Source: an uncultured Fidelibacterota bacterium
Lineage (GTDB): Bacteria > Fidelibacterota > Marinisomatia > Marinisomatales > Marinisomataceae
Length of the DNA: 64,000 bases
Direction of reading: 5' to 3'
Assembly (NCBI GenBank): GCA_902624275.1
Contig: CACNWW010000005.1
Span: forward strand, 1-64,000
The notes beneath the pieces were generated by a model. That model had not been told where the DNA came from. It did no database searches and saw only the letters and a program-made list of their open reading frames with translations. This document shows, one piece after another, positions 36,712 through 46,286 of the stretch. Both the position numbers and the translations under genes were made by a program. The first letter of the stretch is position 1. Every line of letters starts with the position of its first letter.

Positions 36712-38874
36712 ATGAGCAGTAATGTTATTAAAAATAATGACAGGGTTATTACTGAAAAAAGTAAAGCCCTTCTGAAAAGAATTCCTACAAAAAAAAATAG
36801 AAAGCAAGTTGAAAATGCACTTGAATTTTCTATTAAAATGCATCAAGGTCAGGTAAGAAAATCTGGATTACCTTTTGTAAGTCACTGTATTGATGTCGCT
36901 AACATTTTAATTGATTGGAATATGGATTATACAACTGTAATAAGTGCTTTATTGCACGATGTTGTTGAAGATACAGAAGTAAAATTATCTGATATAGAAG
37001 AAGAATTTGGATCTGATGTTGCAATTCTTGTAGATGGCGTTACAAAGGTTGAAAATATAGCTTTTAGATCAAAAGAGCATAAGCAGGCTGAAAATTTCAC
37101 TAAATTATTTCTTTCTCTTGCAAGAGATCTAAGAGTAATTATAATTAAGTTTGCAGATAGGCTAAACAATATGGAAACAATTCAATATCTATCTTCAAAT
37201 AAAAGAAAAAAAATTGCATTAGAAACAAAAGAAATATTTGTGCCTTTGGCCCACAGACTTGGAATGGCTAAGTTAAAATGGGAATTAGAAGATTTGTCAT
37301 TAAAATGTTTAGATTTAAGAGCTTTTAATAGCATAAAAAAGAAAATTGAGACCTCATCTAAATTAAATGAGGATATTTTGTCTAATTCAATAAGGCCAAT
37401 TAAGTCTGAACTAAACTCATATAAAATTAAATCTAATATTTTTGGTAGATATAAATCAATTTCATCAATTCATAGAAAAATTGTAAATAGAGGTAAAAAG
37501 TTTGAAGATATCTATGATTTGTATGCAATCAGAATTGTAGTTGATAAAATTGAGGAATGTTATCTTGCTCTTGGTGTAATTCATAGTATTTATCCTCCTT
37601 TGCAAGATCGATTTAAAGATTTCATTGCAACTCCAAAAACCAATGGATATCAGTCAATTCATACAACAGTTTTGACTAAAGATAATAGATTTACAGAATT
37701 TCAGATTCGAACAAAAGATATGGATCATACTGCTGAAGTTGGTATTGCTGCACATTGGCTTTATAAAGGCAATGATGAGATAGGAGAATTTGATTCACAA
37801 GTATCATGGTTAAGAGATTTATTATCAATGTTAAATAGTGATAGCTCAGAACCTGAAGAATTAATGGATTTGTTAAAAATAGATATGTTTGAAGATGAAA
37901 TATTTGTTTTTACACCTAGAGGAGACTTAATTAAGCTTCCTGTAAATTCTACCCCTTTAGATTTTGCATTTGCCATTCATGGGGATCTTGGTTTTACAGC
38001 AGTAAGATCAAAGGTTAACAAGAAGTTAGTTCCTTTAAGCTATAGTTTAAAAAGTGGAGATATAGTTGAAATAGAAAAAAATAAAAATCAAACTCCAAAT
38101 AGTGGATGGTTAAAGTTTGTCAAGACCTCAAGAGCAAAACATGAAATATCTAAATATTTAAGAAAAATTGAACTTGAAGAAAGCATTAAGATTGGAAACG
38201 AAATTTTAGAAAAATCATTAAGAAAATTGAAAATTCTTGATAGGTTGAATGAGTTTAAAAAAGGATATTCTTTAGCAGGTTTTAAAACTTTGAATAATAT
38301 GCTTTCTGACATAGGTAAAGGAGGAGTAATTATAAAAGATGTAATTCCAAAGATTTTTCCTGATCTTCAAAAAGATTTACCAAAAGAAATTGATCAAACC
38401 GAGTTTATTGAAACAGCGAGATCGGATGTTGATGGTATTAATTTAGATGGTTTAAAAAATTTAGTTGTTAATTATGGTAAATGTTGTAATCCGATACCTG
38501 GAGATGATGTTATAGGATATATTTCAAGAGGCAGAGGATTAATTGTCCATGAATTATCTTGCTCGAATTTATCTTCCCTGTCTTCAAAAGATGATAGGTT
38601 AGTATCTGTTAATTGGAATGCTAAAGAAAATTTAGCTTTTCGTTCAAAAATTCATATAACGTGTATAGATACTGCTGGGATGTTAAATGAGATTGCAAAT
38701 ATTATTTCAAAAAATAACGTAAACATGGTTGATGTATCAACTGATGTCACGGAAGGCGGTATTGCAAATATATGGATAATTTGTAGAGTTCAAAGCAGAG
38801 CAAAGCTTAATTCAGTTATAAAAGACATTCAAAACCTGAAAAATGTTGACTCAGTTGAGCGTGTACATGAATGA
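36712..38874 (+). CDS. Bifunctional (p)ppGpp synthetase/hydrolase (Rsh)
   Basis: A 720-residue RelA/SpoT protein. The hydrolase HD domain is intact (HDVVEDTE near 82). The synthetase domain includes YDLYAIRIVVD and NGYQSIHTTV near 311. A TGS domain (EIFVFTPRGDLIKLP, near 395) and a C-terminal ACT domain follow. With both active sites conserved and only one copy visible, it probably makes and degrades the alarmone. It starts 3 bases after dnaB and its end overlaps ruvX. Confidence 0.95.
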   Translation: MSSNVIKNNDRVITEKSKALLKRIPTKKNRKQVENALEFSIKMHQGQVRKSGLPFVSHCIDVANILIDWNMDYTTVISALLHDVVEDTEVKLSDIEEEFGSDVAILVDGVTKVENIAFRSKEHKQAENFTKLFLSLARDLRVIIIKFADRLNNMETIQYLSSNKRKKIALETKEIFVPLAHRLGMAKLKWELEDLSLKCLDLRAFNSIKKKIETSSKLNEDILSNSIRPIKSELNSYKIKSNIFGRYKSISSIHRKIVNRGKKFEDIYDLYAIRIVVDKIEECYLALGVIHSIYPPLQDRFKDFIATPKTNGYQSIHTTVLTKDNRFTEFQIRTKDMDHTAEVGIAAHWLYKGNDEIGEFDSQVSWLRDLLSMLNSDSSEPEELMDLLKIDMFEDEIFVFTPRGDLIKLPVNSTPLDFAFAIHGDLGFTAVRSKVNKKLVPLSYSLKSGDIVEIEKNKNQTPNSGWLKFVKTSRAKHEISKYLRKIELEESIKIGNEILEKSLRKLKILDRLNEFKKGYSLAGFKTLNNMLSDIGKGGVIIKDVIPKIFPDLQKDLPKEIDQTEFIETARSDVDGINLDGLKNLVVNYGKCCNPIPGDDVIGYISRGRGLIVHELSCSNLSSLSSKDDRLVSVNWNAKENLAFRSKIHITCIDTAGMLNEIANIISKNNVNMVDVSTDVTEGGIANIWIICRVQSRAKLNSVIKDIQNLKNVDSVERVHE

Positions 38875-39289
38875 CAGATTGATTGGTATAGATTTTGGCC
38901 TTTCTAAAGTAGGATTATCAATTTCAGATCCGTTAAAGATTATTTCAATTCCTCTTAAAGTAATTAAATATAAAAATAGACAAGAGCTTTTAATTAAACT
39001 AAAAGAAATAGCATTTGAAAATGATGTGAGATCTTTTGTTATTGGATATCCGCTTAATATGAACAATAACAAAAATGAAATGACAAAATTAGTCGATGAA
39101 CTATTTGAAGAGCTTAAAAATTTAAATTTTAATGTTTTTCTTCAGGATGAAAGACTTTCAAGTGAATCAGCTAAAAAAATTATGCATGAACAAAACATTA
39201 AGACGGGAAAAAATAAAGAGCATATAGATTTAATTGCTTCAACAATTATATTGCAATCATTTTTAGATAAAGGTGATTTGAATGACTAA
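38867..39289 (+). CDS. ruvX: YqgF-family RNase H-like protein (RuvX)
   Basis: A 140-residue protein starting MNDRLIGIDFGLSKVGLSISD, with the first catalytic Asp in IDFG. VIGYPLNMNN, QDERLSSESAKKIM and HIDLIASTIILQSFL complete the YqgF signature. The family is implicated in 16S rRNA maturation. An in-frame TTG 24 bases earlier is less likely than this ATG, which overlaps the end of the rsh gene. Confidence 0.93.
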   Translation: MNDRLIGIDFGLSKVGLSISDPLKIISIPLKVIKYKNRQELLIKLKEIAFENDVRSFVIGYPLNMNNNKNEMTKLVDELFEELKNLNFNVFLQDERLSSESAKKIMHEQNIKTGKNKEHIDLIASTIILQSFLDKGDLND

Positions 39290-40667
39290 AAAAAATTTGA
39301 TGCTATCTTTGATTAGTGGAATAATGTTGGGTCTTTCATTTCCACCTTTTCATTTGGGTTTTTTAGCTTGGTTTTTCTTAATTCCACTTTTTTTAATTTT
39401 TAATCAATCAATCAAACTTTCACATAAGAATATACTTTTCTATTTGACAGGTTTTATAAGTTATGCGATAATTACACATTGGGTAGCTTTAAATTCCGGA
39501 ACCAGTTTTCAGGTTGCAATTATATCTTATTTAGCAATATGTATTTTTTATTCATTTTACTGGATTGTATTTTGTTTGATACTTCATTTTTTTAAAAAAA
39601 GAAAAATATCGCATAAAGTTCAATTATTATTAATTCCTCTAGTTTGGGTTTTAATTGAAAATTTAAGAGATATTGGTCCCTTGGCTGCACCTTGGTTAAA
39701 TTTTTCCCTAAGTCAGACGGGGTATAATAGATTAATTCAAATTGTAAGTGTTCACGAAGATTTATCTGTATTTATAATCGTCCTATTAAATGTTCTAGTT
39801 TATAAGTTTATTTCATTAAAACAAAAAAAATATATTTACAGTTTTATATCTGTTATACTTATCAATGCAATAATTGGTCAAATATTAATTTCAAATTACA
39901 ATTCATCAAATTTTCAAAAACAGATTAACATTTCAATTGGACAGCCTGTGATTTATCCAGATGAAAAATGGAATCCAAAATTAAGAAATAGAAATGAAAA
40001 TATTATGAATGATTTATTGGAAAAATCTTTAGAATCAAATCCAGATGTCATCGTTTGGCCTGAAGCTGCTTTAACATCATTTTTAGCTGTTTCAGATTCA
40101 AAAGAAAGAATAAAACTTCAGAAAAAAATTACAGATTCAGTTCTGATTACTGGTATTCCTCAAAGAATGTATTTGAAAAATGAACTTAAAGTTTATAATA
40201 GTGCAATTTTTTTAAGACCTGATGGATTCTATGATACTTACCAAAAAATTTTTTTAGTACCATTTGCAGAATATGTACCTTTTTTTAAAAACTGGCTATC
40301 AAAAATAAATCAGTTTGATGATATGGGAAGTTTTACTCCAGGAGAAAGCTATAATACATTTCAAATTGGGGACATAAAATCGTCTATTTTAATTTGTTAT
40401 GACTCTAGCAGCTTCAAAATTGCAAAAAAAATGGTGGAAAAAGGAGCTGAAATAATTTTTGTTATAACTAATGACTCTTATGTTGGAAAAGCTATGCCTT
40501 ATCAGCATTTTGAACATGCAAAATTACGTTCAATAGAATTAGGAATTCCAGTCGTTCAAAGCGCTAATAATGGAATATCTGGTATTATTTTGCCTTCTGG
40601 TGAAGTTTTAATTAAATCAGAATTAGATGATAGAAATGTATACAATAAAATTATCAAGCTTAAATGA
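39282..40667 (+). CDS. lnt: Apolipoprotein N-acyltransferase
   Basis: A 461-residue inner-membrane enzyme that adds the third acyl chain to lipoproteins. About seven hydrophobic segments (1-200) precede a nitrilase-like periplasmic domain. The catalytic Glu is in VWPEAAL near 260 and the catalytic Cys in ILICYD near 372, followed by FVITNDSYVGKAMPYQHFEHAKLRSIELGIPVVQSANNG, all Lnt-like. CYD replaces the more usual CYE. Lipoprotein substrates in the window include the products of 12725 and 41394. Confidence 0.94.
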   Translation: MTKKNLMLSLISGIMLGLSFPPFHLGFLAWFFLIPLFLIFNQSIKLSHKNILFYLTGFISYAIITHWVALNSGTSFQVAIISYLAICIFYSFYWIVFCLILHFFKKRKISHKVQLLLIPLVWVLIENLRDIGPLAAPWLNFSLSQTGYNRLIQIVSVHEDLSVFIIVLLNVLVYKFISLKQKKYIYSFISVILINAIIGQILISNYNSSNFQKQINISIGQPVIYPDEKWNPKLRNRNENIMNDLLEKSLESNPDVIVWPEAALTSFLAVSDSKERIKLQKKITDSVLITGIPQRMYLKNELKVYNSAIFLRPDGFYDTYQKIFLVPFAEYVPFFKNWLSKINQFDDMGSFTPGESYNTFQIGDIKSSILICYDSSSFKIAKKMVEKGAEIIFVITNDSYVGKAMPYQHFEHAKLRSIELGIPVVQSANNGISGIILPSGEVLIKSELDDRNVYNKIIKLK

Positions 40668-41404
40668 GTAGATATAAAATTATAATTCAATATGATGGAA
40701 CTAACTTTTCAGGCTTTCAATCACAAAAAAATCAAAATGGAATTCAAGATAAAATTGAATCCTCAATACTTGTCTTAAATAATAATAAGAAAGTTAAGGT
40801 TTATGGTGCAAGCAGAACCGATTCTGGAGTACATGCTTTAGGTCAAGTTGCTCATTTTGATTTAGATTCTAATTTAGAGGACAAAGATTTGCGACGAGCA
40901 ATAAATGCTAGACTTGATAAAGAAATAAGAATATCCCATCTATCAAAAATTGAAAAAAGTTTTCACAGTAGGTTTGATGCTATGAGTAAAGAGTATAATT
41001 ATTTATGTTGTTTGAGTAATAATCCTCTTTATTTGAGAGATCATTATCAAGTAAAGAATATTGATATAAAATTATTATTGGAAGTATCAAAAATGATTAA
41101 AGGTAAACACAATTTTTTATCTTTTTCTAAATTTTCAAACAAACAAAATAACGATTGTGAAATATTTGCTTCAAAATGGGTTTTTGATGATAAAAATCAT
41201 GAAAAACTATCATATATTATTCATGGAAATAGATTTTTACATCATATGGTAAGGTATTTAGTTGGAAGCATGATTGCTGTTAGTCAAAATAAAATTACAA
41301 TTGATTATTTTAGGACTTTGTTAAATCAGCCTATTAAAGATGCAAAAATATTTAAAGCTCCTTCAAATGGTTTAGTTTTAAAGGAAATTTTTTATGAGAA
41401 TTAA
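40664..41404 (+). CDS. truA: tRNA pseudouridine38-40 synthase
   Basis: A 246-residue enzyme. It starts YKIIIQYDGTNFSGFQSQKN; the catalytic Asp is in GASRTDSGVHALGQVAHF near 52; HNFLSFSKF and GNRFLHHMVRYLVGSM are family motifs. Overlaps lnt by 4 bases (ATGA) and the DegP-like gene by 11 bases. Confidence 0.97.
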   Translation: MSRYKIIIQYDGTNFSGFQSQKNQNGIQDKIESSILVLNNNKKVKVYGASRTDSGVHALGQVAHFDLDSNLEDKDLRRAINARLDKEIRISHLSKIEKSFHSRFDAMSKEYNYLCCLSNNPLYLRDHYQVKNIDIKLLLEVSKMIKGKHNFLSFSKFSNKQNNDCEIFASKWVFDDKNHEKLSYIIHGNRFLHHMVRYLVGSMIAVSQNKITIDYFRTLLNQPIKDAKIFKAPSNGLVLKEIFYEN

Positions 41405-42494
41405 GTTTATTATTTTAATTATTTTTTTATTTGTAGGGTGCAATGATGAAAAAAAAGAAGAAATTCAAATATCATCTTCAAAATCTACTGCAATTTCTAA
41501 CGCTATTGAATTGGCAAGTCCCGGAGTTGTTGGAATATATAGAAGTCAGGAGAGAGTCTTAAGAACATGGAGAGGATATAGAAATTTAAAGCCGGTCTCT
41601 TCAAATGGATCAGGGTTTATCATCAGCAAAGATGGATATATACTTACTAATGCCCATAATATTAGAGATAACTTTACTTCTGCTGTAATTACAACAGAAA
41701 TCAATGTGACAGTAGTTGTACCTGGAGGTCAAACATATGATGCAGTAATAGTTGGAGTGGATACTGTTTCAGATATTGCATTACTAAAAATTGAGGGTGA
41801 TGAATTTGAATATTGTAATTTAGGAGATTCTGATGACGTGAAAGTTGGTGAATGGGTAATTGCTTTAGGTAATCCTAGAAATTTAATCTCAAATGTTCAA
41901 TATCAACCGATTGCATCTGCTGGTATCATTAGTGCAGTTAATGCAGACTTCAGTATCGATTCAAGATCTGGCAGATTATTAGATTCTAAAGGAGAATTGC
42001 TACCTGATATTAAATTATTAGATAATATGATACAGACCGATGCATCATTAAATCCTGGAAATAGCGGAGGTCCATTAATTGACTCAAGAGGTAAAGTTAT
42101 TGCAATTAACACATTTATAAGAGCAGATTCACAAAATTTAGGATTTGCTATTCCAATAAATTTTGCAATAAAAATAGCAAATGAATTAAAACTTAAAGGG
42201 GTGATTGATAGAAGAGTTTCCTTCGGGTTAAATGCTAGACAGTATTTATATGGTTCAGCAAAAGACCAAATTGGATTATTAATTGATAAAGTAGATTATA
42301 ATTCGACTGCTCTTAACGAAGAATTGTTTAGGGGAGATATCATAGTTGCAATAGAAGGATATAAAATTGAATCATTGGAGGAAATTAAAGCAGTTTTAGT
42401 TAAATTAGACTTCAGAGCTGGAGACAAAATTACATTAACAGTTCTTAGAGAAGATAATTTTAAGGATGTAAAATTAATATTGGGTGAGGTATGA
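41394..42494 (+). CDS. DegP/HtrA-like trypsin-family protease, lipoprotein
   Basis: A 366-residue serine protease with a lipoprotein signal (IIFLFVGC). The triad is complete: His in LTNAHN near 87, Asp in DTVSDIALLKI near 126, Ser in NPGNSGGPLID near 224. A single PDZ domain (about 270-362) follows, with GLLIDKVDYNSTALNEELFRGDIIVAIEG. Periplasmic quality-control proteases of this group degrade misfolded envelope proteins. Only one PDZ is present, as in DegS, but a lipid anchor replaces the DegS membrane helix. Confidence 0.93.
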   Translation: MRIKFIILIIFLFVGCNDEKKEEIQISSSKSTAISNAIELASPGVVGIYRSQERVLRTWRGYRNLKPVSSNGSGFIISKDGYILTNAHNIRDNFTSAVITTEINVTVVVPGGQTYDAVIVGVDTVSDIALLKIEGDEFEYCNLGDSDDVKVGEWVIALGNPRNLISNVQYQPIASAGIISAVNADFSIDSRSGRLLDSKGELLPDIKLLDNMIQTDASLNPGNSGGPLIDSRGKVIAINTFIRADSQNLGFAIPINFAIKIANELKLKGVIDRRVSFGLNARQYLYGSAKDQIGLLIDKVDYNSTALNEELFRGDIIVAIEGYKIESLEEIKAVLVKLDFRAGDKITLTVLREDNFKDVKLILGEV

Positions 42495-42769
42495 ATAAAA
42501 GAAGTATAAAACTTATTATTTTTGGTCTTTGTGCTGGAGCTCTTCTCGGAACATTCGTTGGAAATATTCTTGCTTTTTTATTGCCTGATGGTAGTGCAGT
42601 AAAACAATTTTTTTTAATTTCATTTGATTTTACTTTTGGATCAATGAACAGCGATTACCTTATTGATTTGGGTATAATCGTCATAGATTTTGGGTTTATT
42701 TTAAAATTTAATGTTTGTAGCATTATTGGTTTCGGCATTGCATATTATTTATTAAAATACTTTAGATAA
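42491..42769 (+). CDS. DUF4321-like small membrane protein
   Basis: A 92-residue protein with two membrane helices (about 8-31 and 68-90) linked by an amphipathic stretch with FDFTFGSMNSDYLIDLGIIVIDFGF. The pattern GTFVGNILAFLLPDGSAVKQFF fits the DUF4321 family, whose function is unknown. It overlaps the protease gene (ATGA) and precedes tatA by 15 bases. Confidence 0.75.
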   Translation: MNKRSIKLIIFGLCAGALLGTFVGNILAFLLPDGSAVKQFFLISFDFTFGSMNSDYLIDLGIIVIDFGFILKFNVCSIIGFGIAYYLLKYFR

Positions 42770-42784
42770 AATAAGAGGTTTTTT

Positions 42785-42961
42785 ATGTTCAATTTAGGTA
42801 CTGGTGAATTAGTTTTAATTTTTTTAATACTTTTACTTCTTTTTGGCGGTAAAAGACTTCCTGGCATTGCTAGAGGGTTCGCAAATTCTTTAAGAGAGTT
42901 TCGTGGTGCTTTAGATGATACAAAGGAAGAAATTAAAAAATCAGAAAATTCCGATAATTAA
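42785..42961 (+). CDS. tatA: Twin-arginine translocase subunit TatA/E
   Basis: A 58-residue protein. It has a short N-terminal membrane helix (about 3-20, GTGELVLIFLILLLLF), the conserved FGGKRLPGIARG hinge and an amphipathic helix with SLREFR, then an acidic-basic tail. This is the TatA/TatE pattern. AAGAGG precedes the ATG. tatC is not in the window. gatA follows after 6 bases. Confidence 0.93.
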   Translation: MFNLGTGELVLIFLILLLLFGGKRLPGIARGFANSLREFRGALDDTKEEIKKSENSDN

Positions 42962-42967
42962 ATTTAG

Positions 42968-44329
42968 ATGAATCCATCTAATTCTTTAGAGCAGAAATTA
43001 AGTATTATTAGAGATAAAATTTCTGCTAGTAAGACAAATTCTGTTATCAGAAATCGTATTAGTAGAATTGATATAGATAAGAACAGAGAAGGTCTTCTAA
43101 AAAATAAAACATTTTTAATAAAAGATAATATTGCAATTAAGGATGAACCTCTAACTTGTGCTTCAAGAATATTAGAATCATATATTTCTCCATATAATGC
43201 AACTGTAATTGATAGAATTAACATTGAAGGAGGTATTATCATTGGTCAAACCAATTGTGATGAGTTTGCTATGGGTTCATCATCAGAATTCTCTTTTTAT
43301 GGATCTGTAAAAAATCCTTTTGACAATAATTTAGTTGCTGGAGGTTCTAGCGGTGGGTCTGCAGCAGCGATTGCTGAAGGTCTTTCTGACATAGCTTTGG
43401 GTTCAGATACAGGTGGTTCAGTAAGGCAGCCAGCTGCGTTTTGTGGTATTTATGGTTTAAAGCCATCTTACGGAAGAATATCAAGATATGGTTTAGTAGC
43501 ACATGCATCATCTTTTGACACTATCGGTATTATGTCAAAATCTATTTATGATGTTTACAAAACATTTTGTTCAATTTCAGGTCAAGATAGCAAAGATTCA
43601 ACTAGTGTAGATATTACCGCTCCTAAAATACAATCTTTTGACGTGTCAAAACTTCCTAAATCGGTCGGAGTAGTTTCTGATAAAATTCTAAAAAATATAA
43701 ATGTTGAAATAGTAGAAAAGTATTGTAAGTTAGTTGATTACTTAAAATCAAAGAAAGTAAAAATAATTGAAATTGACTTGCCTTATTTTAATTATTGTAT
43801 TCCTGCATATTATATTTTAACTATGGCTGAAGCTTCATCAAATTTATCAAGATTCGATGGAATAAGATATGGTAATAGAGCCAATACAAAAGACCTCTCA
43901 GAGCTTTATATTGAAACCAGATCTAAAGGATTTTCAGATGAAGTAAAAAGAAGAATTATGACTGGTACTTACGTTCTTTCCTCTGGGTATTATGATGCAT
44001 ACTATTCAAAAGCTTTAAAAGTTAGAAGATTGATTAAGACTGGTTACTCAGAATTATTTAACAAATGTGAAAATTTGCTAATACCTACTACTCCTGATTT
44101 ACCATTTAAACTTAAACAAAATTTAGAAGATCCATTGAAAATGTATTTATCTGATTTGTTTACTGTCCCTATTAATTTAGCTGGAATAGCTTCGTTAAAT
44201 ATTCCTGCAGGGTTTTCATCTGAAAATCTTCCAATTGGACTTCAATTAGTTTCTAATTCATTTAAAGAGGAAACTTTATTTGATTTTGCACATATATTAA
44301 GTGAAGAGGAAATTTTTGAAGCAAATTAA
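42968..44329 (+). CDS. gatA: Glu-tRNA(Gln)/Asp-tRNA(Asn) amidotransferase subunit A
   Basis: A 453-residue amidase-signature protein. The Ser-cisSer-Lys triad is visible: Lys in FLIKDNI near 52, and the serines in GGSSGGSAAA near 126-132 and GSDTGGSVRQPA near 150. FCGIYGLKPSYGRISRYGL is a GatA hallmark. The enzyme releases ammonia from glutamine for tRNA-dependent amidation. gatB and gatC are elsewhere. The stop overlaps batA (TAATG). Confidence 0.96.
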   Translation: MNPSNSLEQKLSIIRDKISASKTNSVIRNRISRIDIDKNREGLLKNKTFLIKDNIAIKDEPLTCASRILESYISPYNATVIDRINIEGGIIIGQTNCDEFAMGSSSEFSFYGSVKNPFDNNLVAGGSSGGSAAAIAEGLSDIALGSDTGGSVRQPAAFCGIYGLKPSYGRISRYGLVAHASSFDTIGIMSKSIYDVYKTFCSISGQDSKDSTSVDITAPKIQSFDVSKLPKSVGVVSDKILKNINVEIVEKYCKLVDYLKSKKVKIIEIDLPYFNYCIPAYYILTMAEASSNLSRFDGIRYGNRANTKDLSELYIETRSKGFSDEVKRRIMTGTYVLSSGYYDAYYSKALKVRRLIKTGYSELFNKCENLLIPTTPDLPFKLKQNLEDPLKMYLSDLFTVPINLAGIASLNIPAGFSSENLPIGLQLVSNSFKEETLFDFAHILSEEEIFEAN

Positions 44330-45294
44330 TGGAATTTTTATACCCAAATTTTTTATTTATAATACCCTTGTTTTTGGTTTTAATTATTTTTAAAAATTTT
44401 CTTTTAAAAAAATCTACATCTATTCAAGTTTCTAACTTCAACAGTCTTAAAAATTTCTTCGGTTATCAGGGCAAGGTTAAAGTTTTCTTTATTAATTCTC
44501 TGTTTATTATTGCATTAATTTCAATTACAATAGGTTTAGCAAGACCTCAAATTTCCTCTGTTGATAAAAATATAACAGTGGAAGTTATAGATATCGTTCT
44601 TGTATTAGATACGAGCAGTAGTATGCTTGCAGATGATTTTAAGCCAAATAGGTTGGAGGCTGTTAAGGATGCAGCAAAAGAATTTATTGAAAATAGAAAC
44701 GGTGATAGAATTGGTTTATTAGTTTTTGGTAAGGACACTTTTATACAATGCCCATTAACAATTGACTATAGTGTTTTAAATAATTTATTGTCCGAAGTTA
44801 CTGTTATGGAGCCTAAATATGATGGAACAGCAATAGGTGTTGCTATTGCAAATGGAGTAAATAGGCTCAGAAACAGTGATTCAGAAAGTAAGGTAATTAT
44901 TCTACTTTCGGATGGAAGTAATAATGCAGGTTCAATTGATCCAATTTCAGCAGCAAAAATTGCAAAAGAATATAATATTAAAGTTTATACAATCGGAGCA
45001 GGAACCAATCAATCTATCACCCAGATACCTGGAAGAGGATTTGTTAGAAATGAAATTGATGAAAAAACCTTAAAAGGAATAGCTGAAGTAACAAATGCAA
45101 AATATTTTAGGGCTACAGACAAAGAAAGCTTGTCCGGAATCTATTCAGAAATTGATAATTTAGAAAAATCCGAAATTACTGTAAGTTATTTTTCAAGTTA
45201 TCAAGAAATCTATATTTGGTTTCTTTCTATTGGATTTTTCTTTCTTATAATTCATGAAATTTTAAGATCATATTATTTCAGGAGAGTTATATGA
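44329..45294 (+). CDS. batA: BatA-like von Willebrand factor A membrane protein
   Basis: A 321-residue protein: N-terminal membrane segments (about 7-25 and 58-75), a periplasmic or cytoplasmic VWA domain with MIDAS motif DTSSS near 94-98 (VLDTSSSMLADDFKPNRLEA), and a C-terminal membrane helix (about 290-310). It opens the batABCDE aerotolerance-type operon. In Bacteroides and Leptospira these genes affect stress resistance; molecular action is not settled. It overlaps batB by 4 bases. No moxR gene precedes it. Confidence 0.92.
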   Translation: MEFLYPNFLFIIPLFLVLIIFKNFLLKKSTSIQVSNFNSLKNFFGYQGKVKVFFINSLFIIALISITIGLARPQISSVDKNITVEVIDIVLVLDTSSSMLADDFKPNRLEAVKDAAKEFIENRNGDRIGLLVFGKDTFIQCPLTIDYSVLNNLLSEVTVMEPKYDGTAIGVAIANGVNRLRNSDSESKVIILLSDGSNNAGSIDPISAAKIAKEYNIKVYTIGAGTNQSITQIPGRGFVRNEIDEKTLKGIAEVTNAKYFRATDKESLSGIYSEIDNLEKSEITVSYFSSYQEIYIWFLSIGFFFLIIHEILRSYYFRRVI

Positions 45295-46286
45295 TCTTTG
45301 AATATTTAAACTTTGCTTTTATTTGTTTAGCTGTATTTTTTTTAACGATAATCTTTTCATTTTATAGATCAAGTAGATATAGAATTTTCGATGACAAAAA
45401 TTTTTCAAAAAACTTCTTTAATAGCTTATTTATTGGCAATTCAAGCACAATTTCATTAAAAATCCTCTTTAGATTAATAGGAATTTTAAGTTTAATAATT
45501 GCTATTTCAGGAATAAAGACAGGAGTAACTGTAAAACCCGTTGAAAGAAAAGGTGTTGATATAGTTTTCTGTGTTGATGTTTCTTTAAGCATGGATGCTC
45601 AAGATATTAAGCCTTCAAGAATTGATAAGGTTAAATTTGAACTATCCAAAATCGTTGATAGTCTTGAAGGGGATAGAATTGGCGTTGTAGTTTTTTCTGG
45701 CTCAAATTTCCTTTATCTTCCTTTAACAATGGACTACGACGCATCAAAACTTTTTATTAAAAGCATTGATACTTCAATGATATCTTCAAGAGGTACTGAT
45801 ATACCAAACGCAATAAAAACCTCAGTTGAAGCTTTTGATAATGAAGATGATCAACAAAAAATGATTTTCCTTTTTACAGATGGTGAAGATCACAGCGATT
45901 TATCTATTGATGATATATCTTTTTTAGTGAATGATAGAATTGATCTACACGTTATTGGTGTAGGAAGTTCAAAAGGATCGCTAATTCCGATTCGCAGTAA
46001 GCAAAACTCTTTTTTAAAAGATGAGTCAGGTGAATTAGTCCTCTCAAAAATAAATTTAAATTTTTTAAGAGAAATATCTTTATTAAAGAATGGAAAACTA
46101 TTACGTATCTCAAAGAGTGAGCCAATAAGCGAAAATATTATAGATATTATAAAAAAAGGGGAAGACTCTTTAATCAGTTCATTTGAATTTTCAGACTATG
46201 AACATAAATTTCAGTATCCATTAGCAGTTGCAATATTACTTCTAATGATATCTTATTTAATTTCGTCAGGTAAAAGAAAAACATGA
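45291..46286 (+). CDS. batB: BatB-like von Willebrand factor A membrane protein
   Basis: A 331-residue protein with the same layout as BatA: two N-terminal membrane helices (about 9-25, 57-73), VWA domain with DVSLS near 95-99 and DGEDHSD near 200, and a C-terminal membrane helix (about 308-325). MIDAS residues are intact, so metal-dependent partner binding is likely. It is translationally coupled to batA and batC (ATGA overlaps). Confidence 0.92.
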   Translation: MIFEYLNFAFICLAVFFLTIIFSFYRSSRYRIFDDKNFSKNFFNSLFIGNSSTISLKILFRLIGILSLIIAISGIKTGVTVKPVERKGVDIVFCVDVSLSMDAQDIKPSRIDKVKFELSKIVDSLEGDRIGVVVFSGSNFLYLPLTMDYDASKLFIKSIDTSMISSRGTDIPNAIKTSVEAFDNEDDQQKMIFLFTDGEDHSDLSIDDISFLVNDRIDLHVIGVGSSKGSLIPIRSKQNSFLKDESGELVLSKINLNFLREISLLKNGKLLRISKSEPISENIIDIIKKGEDSLISSFEFSDYEHKFQYPLAVAILLLMISYLISSGKRKT